From positions 32,929,488-32,993,487 of the forward strand of contig CM060465.1 of assembly GCA_030544235.1 (NCBI GenBank): a stretch of DNA of 64,000 nt, written 5' to 3'. The stretch comes from Lepturacanthus savala (lineage: Eukaryota > Chordata > Actinopteri > Scombriformes > Trichiuridae). A program made the translations under genes and the position numbers. The notes under the pieces are model-generated. The model was not told the DNA's origin, made no database searches, and saw only the letters and a program-made list of their open reading frames with translations. How positions within the stretch are numbered: position 1 is the stretch's first letter; each line of letters begins with the position of its first letter. Shown here one piece after another: positions 24,771 to 38,149 of this stretch.

Positions 24771-26041
24771 CAATCCCAGTTTGTGCTGCTCGCTGTGCTA
24801 TGATCAGCAGCGGAGTCAGAGCATGTGGTCAAGCTGAGCCGTCTGCGGGAGACTCAGCGTAAACAAACTCGTGTTGGTAATTGTAGCTTGCGAGTTAAGG
24901 ACAAAAAGTTCTGTTAGCAGCTGTGCTGAAGAGCAAGAATTTCCCCATTTGAGCGGTCTTGACAGTTTTAGGTAGCGTTAACGTTGGTGTTTTAGTTGCA
25001 GTGGGCAGGCTAACGGCTAATGCTAAGCTAGCATGTGTTAGTGAGTGGCGAGGATGTGAGGGAGCAATGGATGGCTGGATGAAATTGAGTATAAACAGAC
25101 TTTTAATAGTTCTGTTTTTCCATCATCTCTGAATCTGGCAATAATCTTACGCTGCATCCAAAACCAGCAACTACCTGTCTATGTAGTAGGCAAAAATAAA
25201 GAATCCACTATCTAGTAAGTCTTAATAACTTAGTAGCTTTCAAGAGGTAGGTGAACACAACCCGGTTGGATTACTACATCTGGTCATTTGTTGCATGTTG
25301 ATGGCAGTGCTGTAGTACGTCCAGAATGTGCCTTCTACTGGATAACGTTCTACATAGAAGTTACTACTGGCATTTGAATAGTATCTACTGGCTGAAAATA
25401 TATTTTTTACAGTGGGGCTTGGTGTCATTTTACAACAATGAGACCTGCTTACAGCATTTCCAGTAATGGGTCAACTTCTAATCTCCTGGAGTGAAAGTCC
25501 CTGATAGAGATGGAAACAAAAAAGACATTTGGTCTCATGCTGCTGTTTCTGCACTACTACTGAGGTGCAATTTCAGTGGAACAAGGGCCGGTCTGTGCCA
25601 GTCTAATCTGTCTTCAAATTATGCACAGGTGGTTTGGTGATAAGGTAAGGAGGTGTAGATACAGTGTGTGAGAGTGTGTGTGTGCATACTCTCTTGTGTA
25701 CCTCCTGGCACGATATAAAGTACAAAGCTCAATCCTAAACATATGTATATCTGTGTGTGTGTTCGGGCGTGCGTGCGTGCGTGTGCACAGACACACAAGG
25801 GGGCCTTCATTCGTCTCCTCTGACCTATGAGTGAGGGCTAATTAAGTGAAGGGAGATGACAATGAACAAGGGCCTCCCATAGGCCAAGCCATCACTCAGG
25901 CCTGCTGTAATGAACACCCACCTACAGGTGTGCTGATCCCTAGACAACACATGCACACACGCACACATATACACACACACACACAAATACTCCCTTTAAC
26001 ACAAAAGGGTGCAGATTCAAACATGCATACTTATAAATGTG

Positions 26042-26044
<3 letters not shown>
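24771..26044. other. Intronic sequence, no gene seen
   Basis: GT/GC alternation occurs at 25755-25785 and interrupted CA at 25950-25985. Other frames are short. Confidence 0.45.

Positions 26045-26111
<67 letters not shown>
26045..26111. repeat. (AC)33 microsatellite
   Basis: A pure AC run of 67 bp. Confidence 0.98.
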
Positions 26112-26112
<1 letters not shown>

Positions 26113-26559
26113 CAGCTCCTTTGGTCCTGTTTTACTGAGGGTTGTCACAACTGCAGCACTGACAGTTCATTAGTGAAGAGTCGGCCATCAGAATCAGAAA
26201 CATCCCAACATCTGTCACCTGGTCCACTGGACATCAAGCCACTTCAGACACAAATAGCTGCTAAGTCCAGAAGTCTCTTTTGTGACATATGCACTATTCT
26301 TAGAAATAGCTATGCAGCCTTATACAGTAGAGCCACCTAATGCTCAAATAAAGCACTTATTATCGCTTGGCAAGGTGGTTTCATTATATATTGGTATTTC
26401 TGACTTGATGAAGGCTCTCAGGAAACATAAACCAAACCTGCACTGCACGCCACGATGTTTTCATTTCACACGTCAATTTAAAATAATTCACTACATGAAT
26501 AATATAACCGAGGCAAAGCATTCCTTTATGGCAAAGCAAACCTGAATGTATTTCCCTTA
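26112..26559. other. Unique intronic sequence
   Basis: Nothing is recognised. Confidence 0.45.
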
Positions 26560-26985
26560 CAGATTAAGGCCAGGTCTCCCCTGCTGATTTGCCTTTTCCA
26601 TTTCAAATGAATGATTAAACCCCGCCATTTCATTTCCTAGAAACGTGCCACGGCTACGCCCCGAGCACAACTTCTCCCTGAGTTTTATGGGCTTAATTAA
26701 AGGAGCCTAATTGCTTCTGAAAAGAAATAAATAAGGTGGCCAGCGGAGCGCATCCTACTGTTAACGGATTATTTCCTCTCTGAAAACAATAACAGAATGT
26801 TCTGGTTTGTTCCCCGGGGGCCAGTTAAAGATTCTCTGCCTCGATTTTTTTTTTGTTACAGATGGGAAAACAAAGTAAAGTCGTTCTTTCCTGAGCTGTG
26901 TGTGTGTCGGACAAATCAAACCGAAAAGAGATTGAGTGGAATGGGCGCTCATTTCTTCTGAAACGTAATATTTTCCCATGTCACA
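26560..26985. other. Candidate conserved noncoding island
   Basis: Non-repetitive text with homeodomain-like TTAATTAA (26694-26701) and gcctaattgcttctgaaaag has the look of deeply conserved enhancers. It is noncoding in all frames. Conservation was not tested. Confidence 0.3.
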
Positions 26986-26999
26986 GTAGTCATCCGTAA

Positions 27000-27960
27000 A
27001 ATTTACCTTGGAAAAACATTACTGAAAAATAAAAAAGGTCTCTCCAACTTTGATGAGTTTGAAGCTCGCACAATCCCAATTGGCGCAATCACTATTCTGC
27101 ATGTAATGAGAAAGGCCTCTAGCCAAAACAAAGGCAGCGCCGTTCAAAGAACATGTTTTTTTTCTCTCCCCCCTCTCTTCCCTGGTCTTTCTAGTACTGT
27201 GACGACAGGAAATTAGACTCGACATCAAAGTCTGAGGAGGAAGTGACTCTCTTCCCCTCCTCAATGTGGAGTTGTCCGCTACACCTGACGCACGATGGGA
27301 ACACACACATGTGCACGTACTGCACAAATACCATTCCGTTTCCCCCCCTCTTCTCGCATTAAATCCGAACCATGATATCACCCGATGGCGTAATGGCAGG
27401 TTAGGGGCCACTAACACCTCGAGATTTCTCAAAGGCCCGGGGAGAAGAGCCGTTGGGAGGTTTTATATGGTGAGAGAGTTGGCTTTTTTTTTTTTTTTTT
27501 CATGGGGGAGGCTTGTCCTGCGGTGGAATGCAAATATTTAGCTTGCCCCTGGTATAAAATGAAAATTACACAGTACGACAGGAATACCTGCGTAGCTACC
27601 CAGGTGACCGCCAGCCTGGCTCCATCTACCAGGACGTAAATACAGTAATTACCCACAAGCCTCATGGGCACAAAAGGGGGAGTCGGCCTTATTGGTCGTT
27701 ACTGAACAATAATTCATGATGGAAAAATGAAGTCGGGTACTGTGAATGACACAGCCAATCGGAGGGGCCATGAGAATGTTTCTCCCAGATTTCGGGTAGA
27801 TGTAAATATTTGTTGCTGTGTGATAACGAGCGGGGGGATTTATTTGAGTGGGAGACACAACAGCCCCGAGTCAGGTCAACAATGCTGTTTCAGGAAAAAA
27901 CAAGAAGAAAACCTGAGAGTGTTTACTTCAGCCCTCAAGACATCTGTGTCACTAATGCTT
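27000..27960. other. Candidate conserved noncoding islands (several)
   Basis: Blocks at 27060-27120, 27360-27480 and 27535-27850 are unique and dense in AT-core motifs (tacagtaattacccac, aacaataattcatgatgg, tgtaaatatttgttgctg), with a (T)18 run at 27483-27500 between them. No splice-bounded coding frame is seen. Confidence 0.3.
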
Positions 27961-28054
27961 TAGCTGAAGAAAAGGAGAGAAAGAAAAACCTCTGGTTACA
28001 CACACCTCTGCTGTTTAAACAGTGTAGTCTGATACTGTGCAGTGACCAGTGGTG

Positions 28055-28056
<2 letters not shown>

Positions 28057-28088
<32 letters not shown>
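28057..28088. repeat. (GT)16 microsatellite
   Basis: A pure GT run. Confidence 0.97.
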
Positions 28089-28092
<4 letters not shown>

Positions 28093-28136
28093 GACAAAGA
28101 AAGAGAGAAAAGGAAACAGGAACAGAAATTCAACCA

Positions 28137-28137
<1 letters not shown>

Positions 28138-28199
<62 letters not shown>
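28138..28199. repeat. (GA)31 microsatellite with one interruption
   Basis: A GA run interrupted by C at 28150. A GGGA/GGAA-rich stretch follows at 28280-28322 and GA-rich sequence at 28380-28420. Confidence 0.96.
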
Positions 28200-28201
<2 letters not shown>

Positions 28202-28479
28202 CAGTAGGTGGATTCAGAAAACGGGGTGTGAGACAATCAGGAAAAAAAAAGCAAAGACCGCAAATTGACAGAAACAAGAGCGAAGGGAAGGAGGGAGGGA
28301 AGGAGGGAGGGAGGAAGAGGGAGAGTGCCCCCTACAGAAAGGACAGAAAACTCTTTAACTGCAGTGACCTTGACAGTGAGTGAAAGAGACAGAGAGAAAA
28401 AACAGAGAAAGAGGGAGAAGAAGCCCTGCATCCTGTGTCTGATGCAACGACAGATGGCGATTACTATATAAAAAAGAGC

Positions 28480-30690
28480 TAAATGACTATACTGTACATG
28501 AGGCAATGAGTTATAACTAATTGCAATTATAAGCTACAACTTAAAATGATGTGAAAATAGACTTTCAGCTGTCGATTTACAGTAAAAAGCTGAATTATCC
28601 CATATTTGAAGTAATGATTTGGTTTTTTTGCACACTTACAATCAGACGTTTTTCATCCTAATTAATGTAGAATGCTTTGGGTTATTCTGACCATATATAT
28701 CTTCAAGAAAAGTGACTTTTTAAACTTGAAGCAAGCTGGTATTTGAAGTGCAGGCATATGTGTGTGAATGTGAGTATCCGCCCGCTCCTCGTGTGTGCAG
28801 TTGTGTATTTATGTGACTTATGTGCATGTCTTGGTGCTCACTGGGAGCGTGTGTCGGCTGTGCAGCGAGCGCTCAAATGGATTTTCCAGAGGCCGACAAT
28901 ACCAGTGCCATGTGTGAGAGGTTCTTTCCCTCGTATATTGGCCATGACACCCTCCCCTCTCTCTTGCACAGCATGGCAGCCAGCAGCACCTGCTGCACCA
29001 TAAACACACCTGCAACGCAGTAAAAGCCATGGAAACGCTGTGCATGGAAAGACATCGCAACGCGATACAATAGAACAAAATAGAGACGACCACACGGCTG
29101 CACAAAGAGTAAACACGGAAAGGTTTCTTGGCCTGCTTTATGCACATTTAGGTCACAAAGGATACTTTCGTGTGTGTTTTCCCCCCAAATAGTAAGAAAA
29201 AATGGAAATAAAATTCTAAATTGGATCAGCAGACATGCTACAGGCTCTGAAGTGATGTCAACAGCCTCCCTTGTCACACACACCCACGCCCAGCACTTTA
29301 CATTTAAAAGACTGTATCAGACTATAAAACAATCTGCTGAGATCTGTTCTTGAACTGTGGAACCATTGTGTTTGGTGCACGTCATAGTTCATATTGTTTT
29401 ATCTTTATCGTTGTCTGTTTTATCCTATTCAGCTCTTCTTTTTATATGTTACGTTATATGTTTTTCACATACTATAAGAAACTGTATTTCTGTTATTCTG
29501 TGTGTCCTGTACATATGGTGAAAACTGAAAAAATAAGTTTTTTACTTTGAGGATGAGACAGATCTAATCCAGCTGGACCTGGCAGAGATCAATGAGACTG
29601 AAGTGTGAATAAAGTTGTAGGTGGAGGTGTTGGAGTGTTCAATAACTGACCAGAGCTTTGTAGAAGAAAATGTGCAGGACATTAACTTTTCCTTCTCCTT
29701 ATCTTGCTCATGTCAGAGAGCTGCTTGTATTCCAGGACATAGGGAGTTAATTTCTTAGTGGTTTGAAGGTTTTCTATTCTTTTCAATATAGCTACCAGGA
29801 GGTAATGACTATCATACATTATTTTACATTACATTTAAGTCATCACATAAAATTGTTAAATAAAATTCTGAAACACTTTTTCTGTGAAAAAGGTTGTTTT
29901 TATATCAGGGGCTTGAGTAAAATAAGTGAACACACTGGCATTAAGTTGACAAATATGATAACCTTAAAAACTTTGTACCACACAGTTTATCTCTCTTAAA
30001 AAGTTATTTAAAATAATAGTTTTATATTGATTGATTAAATATTTTAAAAATTACCACATTTTGTGTAAAAAAAACATTTCTTGTGGGGAAACCATTATTT
30101 GTCACTGACCCTAATAACAATAATGATAAAGGTAAACTTAATAATATATTTAATTTGTATTTTTTATTATCTGTAACTCACAGTAGCCCATTTGTGTAAA
30201 TTTGTGTGTGATATGGCAGGAGCTTTATTCATGGGAGACATTTTGACATGTTAAAATAGGAAAAGCACAGGTGTAAATAATAAAAGGAATGATGGCTGAA
30301 TTCCACTTTACTGCATCAGTTTCATGGTCCTGGTGTTCAATCACCTCACACTGTCATGGCTGACTGGGACACTTGCATAGAACAGAGCTATTGTTCATGT
30401 AGTAACACCTGTGTTTTCCTTCTATAACAAGTCAAGTTGTTTGATCTGAAAAAAAGGCCCATGGCTCGGTTGATTCCATTTTGTAGCGTGTGATGAAAAG
30501 CATTAATGAGTTAAGAGTGTGAGCTGATGGAGAGCATCACAGTCTGGAATCCAGCAATGAAATGACCAAACCTTCAGCAGCTTTGCATATGACCACACAC
30601 GTGCCTCATAGCAATTACCATAAATGAAAGAATGGAAGAACAAGAAAATAAAATCTAGGAAAAGAAGTCCCACTGCTGCTCTGTTGGAGA
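28480..30690. other. Intronic sequence, mostly AT-rich; no gene seen
   Basis: The block 28840-29110 has moderate GC and overlapping frames of 60-136 codons on both strands, none recognisable. The rest is AT-rich (especially 29350-30300). Confidence 0.45.
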
Positions 30691-30699
30691 TGATGTTTT

Positions 30700-31320
30700 G
30701 GTTCTTTTTTAGGAGCTGCCTTTAAAAAAAAAGCCAGAGGAAGATAGCTGCTGGGTTCAGTGGTAATGGTGTGATTAATTTTGGATGTTTATTTGAGTTT
30801 GTCACACTGACGGGACGGGTGACAGGTGCAGAAAGCTGCTCCAAGTGTGGACACCGGATGATGGCTTGCAGATGATGATTTCTTTTTCCAGAACCCCCTA
30901 GCAACTGGACCGAGCCCAGTTGGCTGAGCCAGGCTAGAAACGTCGACTGTTTCTCTCACTCGGTTTCTTTCTTCCTCCCTTCATCTCTGCCTCTCCTGTT
31001 CCTTCTCTTTCTCTACCATCTCCCTCCTTTTTTCCTTCTCTTTTCCCTCCCTCCCCACCTCCCTCTACAACCTCATCGGAGGGGTCTAACAGGACTCGGA
31101 GCGGGAAAGGAAAATACGGAATTAGGAAAAAAAATACTTGTTGCCGTAAACTTCTCCTGATCTGATCTAGGATCAAATTCAAAGCCTCCCAAACATCAGG
31201 GCTGTAGCCAGAGTAACGTGATACCATCGGACCCTGTGTCAGTGATAAATAGGAACAACTTCTGTCATGTGTTTCTTTCACCGTGGGAGAGAAGAGAATA
31301 ATACAACCCCACCCTTACAG
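30700..31320. other. Candidate conserved noncoding island with pyrimidine tract
   Basis: Unique text at 31130-31265 (ctgatctgatctaggatcaa, gagtaacgtgataccatcgg) flanks a C/T-rich tract at 30950-31070. The minus-strand frame of 115 codons over it is Gly/Lys/Glu-rich because of that tract. Confidence 0.25.
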
Positions 31321-31401
31321 TATGTGTAATGTGTACCATAGAGTGTGTGTGATGGTGTGCATTTCTTGTGTCTATGCACGTCACGATTGACCCCTGTGCG
31401 G

Positions 31402-31405
<4 letters not shown>

Positions 31406-31459
<54 letters not shown>
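31406..31459. repeat. (TG)27 microsatellite
   Basis: A pure TG run of 54 bp. Confidence 0.98.
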
Positions 31460-31460
<1 letters not shown>

Positions 31461-31990
31461 CTTCCCAGAGCTGTGCAGTTCCTACATTAAGGCCACTCAG
31501 TCAGCCAGTTACTCATTAAGAGCCGAGTTGTCACTAACAGGCCCGAAGGTCATTCATCACCTCATGGGCCCACAGGACAGGGACAGGCAGGCTCCCTCTC
31601 TGCCAAATGCACATGCACACGCACATGCACTATAGTCACAGACTGAAAAAAGGGACATGGAGTTTTAAAACACGAAAGGCAACTTGAGATGTTTACATGA
31701 ATAAGACATGAGACACACAAACAAAACACTCACACACTAACTCTTCTTCAGCATACTTCATCCTTTCAGATTCCTCCTCTGTCTTAAAGGGCTGAGAGTT
31801 TTGGGTGGGTTATGGTGATGGTAGGAGCCCTTCTGCTACCATGCTACCATGGAGCATGCTGAGGTCATGACCTTTGTATTTTTTTCCTTAAGTTTGTTTC
31901 GCTACATTTCAGCAAGTAAAAATGCTCACACAAAAAAGAAAAACAAACAAAATACATAAAGCACCTAATTATTATGATATCAAGATGTTT

Positions 31991-32254
31991 GCTCTAATGG
32001 CTGCATGTGAGACGTAAGAAGATGAAAAAGTTGAAAATTCGTAAAGTTATACAGTTGGCTGAAAAATGAGTGGAACACACACCATCATTTAGGGAAGTGT
32101 GTTCAAAAATTTATTTCAGCTATTCTGGATGTAAATTTCCATCCTATAAAAGAGCATGGAGAGTTTTTCCATTTTACAGCCAACTGTCTAACTTTATGCT
32201 GCAGAATTTTCAACTTATTCATCTTCTTTTGTCTCCAGCTGCATTCATCAGGTA
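31991..32254. mobile_element. Long imperfect hairpin (palindromic MITE or similar)
   Basis: The left arm (31993-32068; gaagatgaaaaagttgaaaa then acagttggctgaaaaatg) pairs with the right arm (32166-32252; ttacagccaactgt then ttttcaacttattcatcttc) with few mismatches. The arms are about 80 bp around a loop of about 100 bp. The outer ends also pair (ggctgcatgtgagac with gtctccagctgcat). No second copy was noticed in the window. Confidence 0.75.
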
Positions 32255-32639
32255 AAGATGAGGCATAAGGGAACTCATTAGGTCATATTCCGATTGGCTG
32301 AGGGTAAAGGTGCGGTGACATCTCCAGCCAATCAGAGTAGATGGTCATTAATAAGGCTGATTTTATGTAAATAGCTTCTAAGAGCCTGCTGGAGGACAAA
32401 CAGAAACCTGGGTGGTAAGAAAAGATGGATATAGAGAAATCTAAACAACGTTCAGTGAATAAAATGTCAGATATGTATAAATGGATCCAGTATTTATAAA
32501 AATGTCTATAACACCAGAATCTAACTGCACTGACATGTTGCAGGTTTACATGTAATAATATTCTCCACATTATAATAAAAGGCTTTTTACTGTCCAAAGA
32601 ACAACGCTTATATCCAATATCACTGCGCCGCTCAGGACC

Positions 32640-33420
32640 CCCTTTTATGATAATTCATCACACATGACGGAATATTTCTCCTCTAAAAGCAATTAAACGC
32701 TTTAATTTGCCTGCCAGTCAAGGCTTTGCAGCAATGTCAACCGTAGCAACCCCACTTAGAGAAAAAAAAGAATATCTGATGTTGTCAAAAGATAGTAAAC
32801 TACGGCAAGTGGTGAGAATTCAGCTTTTCTTGGAGAGAAAAAAAGTGCATGTGTGTGTTAGTGTGATGTATGGAAAGGCTCTACCTCAAGGCCTGCGATC
32901 CTACAGTTTAAAAATGTTTGTGGTATCGACTGAATCTTCCCCATGGCCCACATGTAGCTGAGTTACAACTCGAGACAAAACACCTTTATTCACTTCCTTT
33001 TCATTGTGGTTGATTGTGAAGCTTTGGCAGCAACTGAACATAATATCAGTTTGAAAGTTCCCTCTGCGTGACTGAGACTGGTGGGAGCTGAGATTTGAAC
33101 CGAATATCACAAGTCCCTGATTTAATCTCATAATAGTCGGCTTTAATGTCCAAATGCAAGACATATGTGGCTTCGCTTTGGTTTGCTCACTCGGGCCACG
33201 TAGTACAATCTCACAGGGCAAGACCCGGGAAAGGGAATTTGCATTGGAACTGAAGCATTCATGCTAGTTTAGTTTGATGCTAATTAGCCGAGACATTATA
33301 AGCACCCTTTGGTTAGTGGAGTTGGAGGTGCTGTTACAGAAGATGAGCATTTAGAGAAATATCAGTTCCATAAACGCTTGGAAATGAGCTGACAAACAAA
33401 CGATAGGGGTCACGAAAACA
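32640..33420. other. Candidate conserved noncoding island
   Basis: Unique sequence of moderate GC at 32990-33300 includes gggaatttgcattggaactg and gatgctaattagccgaga. There is no coding evidence. Confidence 0.28.
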
Positions 33421-33692
33421 CGAGATGAAATAATTCGGAGACTCTAAATCGATATAACGCTGAATCACATCTAAAAAAACAGCTGGTTGCGACCGTTATT
33501 TTGTTGTTTTGGGCTTCATCCCGATGAACTCTGACCTACTCTAAATATACAAGCACAGGCTCGCAGTTATAAGTGCATCCATCCTTCTTTGTCTCTCTCT
33601 GTCACTGAAAATTGATTTCACACACATACACACCCAGACACACACACACATACACAAACACAGTCTGCTGTTGGTGGCAGCTCACATGTTCT

Positions 33693-33698
<6 letters not shown>

Positions 33699-33733
<35 letters not shown>
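33699..33733. repeat. (CA)17 microsatellite
   Basis: A pure CA run; a looser CA-rich stretch precedes it at 33619-33661. Confidence 0.95.
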
Positions 33734-33736
<3 letters not shown>

Positions 33737-33739
33737 GCT

Positions 33740-34550
33740 GCAGCACTGCAGCAGTGGGAGTGTTATGACTGAGATAGGAAGAGCAGGGATTTGTTTAAAG
33801 CAACAAGCCCTGGGGAGCCCCAGCTCATACAGACAATGATATGGATCCTTCTTTCTCCGTCTGTCGCTATGGGGCCACGGTGCACACACATCCCCATTGT
33901 CACATCCCCTGCTGAAACTATTTCAGACCAATGGCAGCAAAACAACAACTCATCCGCTTTTGTCTGAGTGTTTGTGCAAGATAATATCATGATGTCTTTG
34001 TCTCGATGGTTTACTTGGATTTATTCGTACTCGCGTTGCACATGTGCATTCACCCATGCAAAATATGTAACTAATCATAATTTTTCTTGTTGATTACAGC
34101 TATTACTTTCTTAATGAATAAATTAATGGTTGTCAGAAAATAGGGGGAAAAAAATGGCAAACCCAAATTCCTCAGAGCTTTAATCTTCAAATTGTTTCCT
34201 CTGTCTGACCCACTGTTCAAAACCCAAAGACAGTACACTGTGATGGAAGACAAAAAAAGGAAAGAAAAGCACTAACTCACATTTGAGAAGTTGGATCCAG
34301 CAAGTGTTTGCCAGTTTTGCTTAAAACTCAATTATCAAAATGTCAAAACTATTATTGAGAGTTTTAATGTGTTTTTTATCCCTTTCTTTTGCAACATAAG
34401 TCCAAAGCAGGCACTGTTGTCCTCAAAATGTTCATTATAAGTGTGATATGAACTGCAGATAAATTGAAGATTATTAAAAACCAAGCAGTGCATGAGATAG
34501 ACAGATAACTTCATGAATGCCTATTTTAAGTCCTCTCATTTCCTGCCTGT
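33740..34550. other. Unique intronic sequence
   Basis: No gene is recognised. Confidence 0.45.
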
Positions 34551-34554
34551 TCGT

Positions 34555-34700
34555 CCTTGAACAGACTTTAAGACTCCGTACTTGGCTTTCAAGTCACTTG
34601 ACAGATTAGCGCCTGATTTACCTGACATGCTTGTTACCTAAAGATCCCTTCTCCTCAACGTTGGCCTGCTAGTTGTTCGTTTCATCCACGACCTGCAGAT
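34555..34700 (+). pseudogene. LINE reverse-transcriptase C-terminal remnant
   Basis: From 34567 the plus strand reads FKTPYLAFKSLDRLAPDLPD followed by MLVT and a stop. This resembles the widespread non-LTR ending '(Y/F)KxLxLxFKALNxLAPxYLSDLL'. The next segment, after a frame change, reads LLLNVGLLVV, also typical. It is short, frameshifted and inactive. Confidence 0.5.
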
Positions 34701-35285
34701 AAGCTGATTTGAGCTCATATGGAAGGATATTTATGGTCCTTGTACCTGGAAAAACCAAAGCGTAAAAGCTGCAGATTCACTCCAGAGCACAGCTGCAGAA
34801 AACCACGGATGCGTAGTAGTCCTGTTTAAACTATTTTCTGGATTCTGTCTTTCACACGTGCACAGTAGGTCAGTACAGAGTTGTGGCCGGTGGAGAAGCC
34901 ACAAAAAAACTTAGCCACTGGTGGAGTATGTTAACCTACATTTATATACAATAACAATCAGACCAGTTTTAAACTGACTTTCTTATAACATGGCCCCAAT
35001 TTTGCAATAAAAGTGGCATGTAAATCAATGCTGAGTTGATGTTCTTGCAATGAATTCAGCATATTGTGACTCCCACCCAACAATGTTGTCCTATACTATG
35101 CAGGTGCAAGATATCACCATCAAGTGGCCCCAATAGATGGCACCTAAAATTCCATTTACTGCAATGTTGCCAGACAAAAAATATTCAAAGTGATCCAGAA
35201 ACCAGGGTTTCTTCTGGATCATTACCAAAGTTTATCACCTGTTCATGGTACCATTCCCAACATTCGCTAAAAATTTGACAAAAAA

Positions 35286-35434
35286 ACTGGAAATGGACCT
35301 CTATACACCTATGTAGATATTGATGCACCAAAAAAACAGACATTTGCAGCGAGAATAGTCATTTACCACATTAACAATGTATAGAGTGTATTTCTGATTA
35401 GTTTAAAGTTATCTTCAATAAAAAAACAGTGCTT
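35286..35434 (+). mobile_element. Tc1-derived fragment, second copy
   Basis: It shares ctatacacctatgtagatat, cagacatttgc, tttaccacattaacaatgta and tagagtgtatttctgattag with the right half of the element at 22845-23683. It lacks the terminal repeat. Confidence 0.8.
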
Positions 35435-35529
35435 TTAGAGTTTCTGTCAATGCAATAGCTAAGCTAATTGATTAGCAGGTGCAGCTATACTGTAAAATGA
35501 TGGTCTGCAGTGTCACAAAGTGATAGGGT

Positions 35530-35870
35530 CTATGTGTCATTGCCTGGTCTCAGAGGGGATTATCCAGTGATAACAACCCGGCGTGGTCACAGCCAGCAAC
35601 GATCCCCTTGACCTAACTACGTGGTTCTGCACAGCGTGTGACCGGATGGATTCCTTTTTGTCCCCACAACAGGAATGGGATGGAGGGCTGTATGGGAATG
35701 AGGAGGGGAAGTGGGGCTTTCGCTCCACATCCACAGCTTCCACCTCGCTGGCTGTGGGAGAGTTATTGTAGCCGCTATAACTGCGGCAGAAATCAGCTCT
35801 GGCTGGATCTGGTTAGGGATCGTCTAGAACAACTCTGGAAACGCTGGTGGTAGATTTGACAGTAAAGATA
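35530..35870. other. Candidate conserved noncoding island
   Basis: Unique moderate-GC sequence (for example gatccccttgacctaactac) without a supported ORF. Confidence 0.25.
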
Positions 35871-38125
35871 GTATTGACAACCATATGATAATGATCAAAA
35901 AGTCATTCAGAAGGAAAACATTCTGCGTTAAAACAGCACAAGAGCCTATAATCATATTAATCACATTTCTATTGGCTCAAAATTGACTATAAAGGGATAT
36001 TCTTCAATTTACAATACTCTTATCTACATGGGAGTGGACAACATATGTTTTATATGCAAATATATGCATTTATTGTGTTAAATCAATTAACAACACAAAG
36101 CAATGAGACATATTGTCAGAAATCCTCATAGGTTGCAGCATTTTAACTTTCTAAAAATATGTTCAAATCATAATTTATGGCAAACTCGAAGCTCAACAGA
36201 CAACAGATGGGCATATTGGCAGCTAAATGTTCCATTACTTCACTCCATGGATCCTGCACTTCAAAAGCAAATCACACAATGTAGCTGTGTCCAACCTGAC
36301 TTGGGAAAAATAAAAAGCTCACAAAAATCATCCCCTTGTGCTCGGGGATAAAAACAGGATAATGTGAAATAAAATAAACCATAAATAAGGTGAGCAGGAA
36401 ACAGTGGGAAGGGAGTATATGAAAGAGAAATACTTTCACAGTCGTTTGGATGTGATCTTAATTATTTCACGCTGGCTAAAAGCAGGACGGTTCAGGGCTA
36501 ACGAGGCTGCCTGCATTAGCATTAAATGTATACTTCACTGACAAATGGTGTCTATAGGTGATAACTCAGCTCACATCAGCATTAACTTATATTAACTAAA
36601 CAACTTCGGTCTTGTGGCCAGGCCTATTCTGTTAGCTCTGTGAAGCTGAATTTGCCATTAATATACCATTTTTTTATCCAATGCATCACTAGTTGCCATC
36701 CTACTGCTGCTAAACTACAGGTGAGTTGAGGGGTCATGAAAACAGAACCTGCATTAATGCTGTGAAAGTAATTTGTATTAGGATGTTATTATCACATTAA
36801 CTTTGACAGGCCTAGTTACAAAGTAATCCATTAAGAATCCCCCAATTTAGGTGCTGACAAGCTAACAAGTTAACATATTACTTTTATACTATATTATATA
36901 TTACAAAATCTGAATTTCTAATCAAGTTTTTTTTTTTAGAATCTAGACAAAATTACACAATACTATAGATTTTTGCAATAAGATACCAAAAAATGCTGCT
37001 GTATGGAACTCATTAAATTAAAGAAAAATACGTAGCAGAGGAGAAGCCTGAGAAAACTATTAACGATGCTCATTTTCTTGAGCACTACTTTGTGGAGTGC
37101 AGGCACATCCTGGATTACACACACACACACACACACATAGGAGTAGGCAGCCTCTCTGTCACTCTACATCCACTGAATTGGAGTTTGGACATTCATAAAG
37201 GATCTGGTCTCATGACGAACAGGAGAGGTTTGAACTGGCAGCCAAGAGCCACTGGCTGCACTTCCTGCCTCTGTGCATGTGTTTTGTTAGGTGCTTTTTC
37301 TAATTATACTTTGTGTAAACCTCTGTAGCACATTGTGTAGTGCATGTGCGCATGTGTTTTTGTGCATGAGGGCATGTCTGTGTGCGCTCTGCGTTTTGTA
37401 GCAAAGGTTCACATAAGGCTGGCGAGGCCCCTCCAATGCCAATGTGTCTGAGTGGAAAACCCCAGCACAATGGAAGCCGGGCTGGGACCAGCACAGCTCA
37501 CCAGACTGGCCAAACGCCACCACTAACAGAGCAACGAGTGTGTGTCCTGCATATGTGTGTGCACGAGGAAAGAGCAATTAGTCTACTGTCAATCAATAGT
37601 AAACAACGAGAAAATCTGTTTCTGTATATTCCTGTTTGATAAACAGCCTGTGCATCACTTGGAGGGTCAATGCACTTGTGTGTCTGCGACTGTGTGTATG
37701 TGTGTTTTGCAGTTTATTTCCACTCAGGCCGACTGAAAAACAAGACTCGCCAGAGTTCTTCCTCAGGTAATTACAGAGTAGCAATGATTAAATGGGATTT
37801 GCATCGTATTGTACAATCGTGGCCACTGTTCAAACATATGCAAATAAAAACTGACATAATACTTAACAATCCATTGTTATTTTTAGAAGTTACTACTGAC
37901 GCAGATATAGATACTGTAATAAAAATACTATAGCAGTGAATTACATCTCAAATTGTTGCGTGTTGTGGAATGAATTCCATCTGAATAACAGATGGTGCCA
38001 AGATGGGCCAGTCACAGTATCACAGTACCAACTGTGCGTGAGATGGGCTGAGTTTTTTTTTTTTCTTTTTAGCTTCAACATCACTAGTGTATACTCTAGT
38101 GAGTGTGTGATAGTGTGTGAGAGAA
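35871..38125. other. Intronic sequence, no gene seen
   Basis: AT-rich to about 37080, then mixed with short (CA)n at 37118-37137 and GT-rich stretches near 37330-37385 and 37675-37705. Confidence 0.45.
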
Positions 38126-38149
38126 TGTGTGTGTGTGTGTGTGTGTGTG
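38126..38149. repeat. (TG)12 microsatellite
   Basis: A pure TG run. Confidence 0.9.

Noticed and set aside
27019..27432. 137-codon minus-strand ORF
   Set aside because: It contains no known domain, and overlapping frames on both strands are equally open. The sequence resembles a noncoding island.
28042..28383. 113-codon plus-strand ORF with Arg-Glu repeats
   Set aside because: It is a translation of the GT and GA microsatellites.
30934..31281. 115-codon minus-strand ORF rich in Gly/Glu/Lys
   Set aside because: The composition comes from a pyrimidine tract on the plus strand; no recognisable domain.
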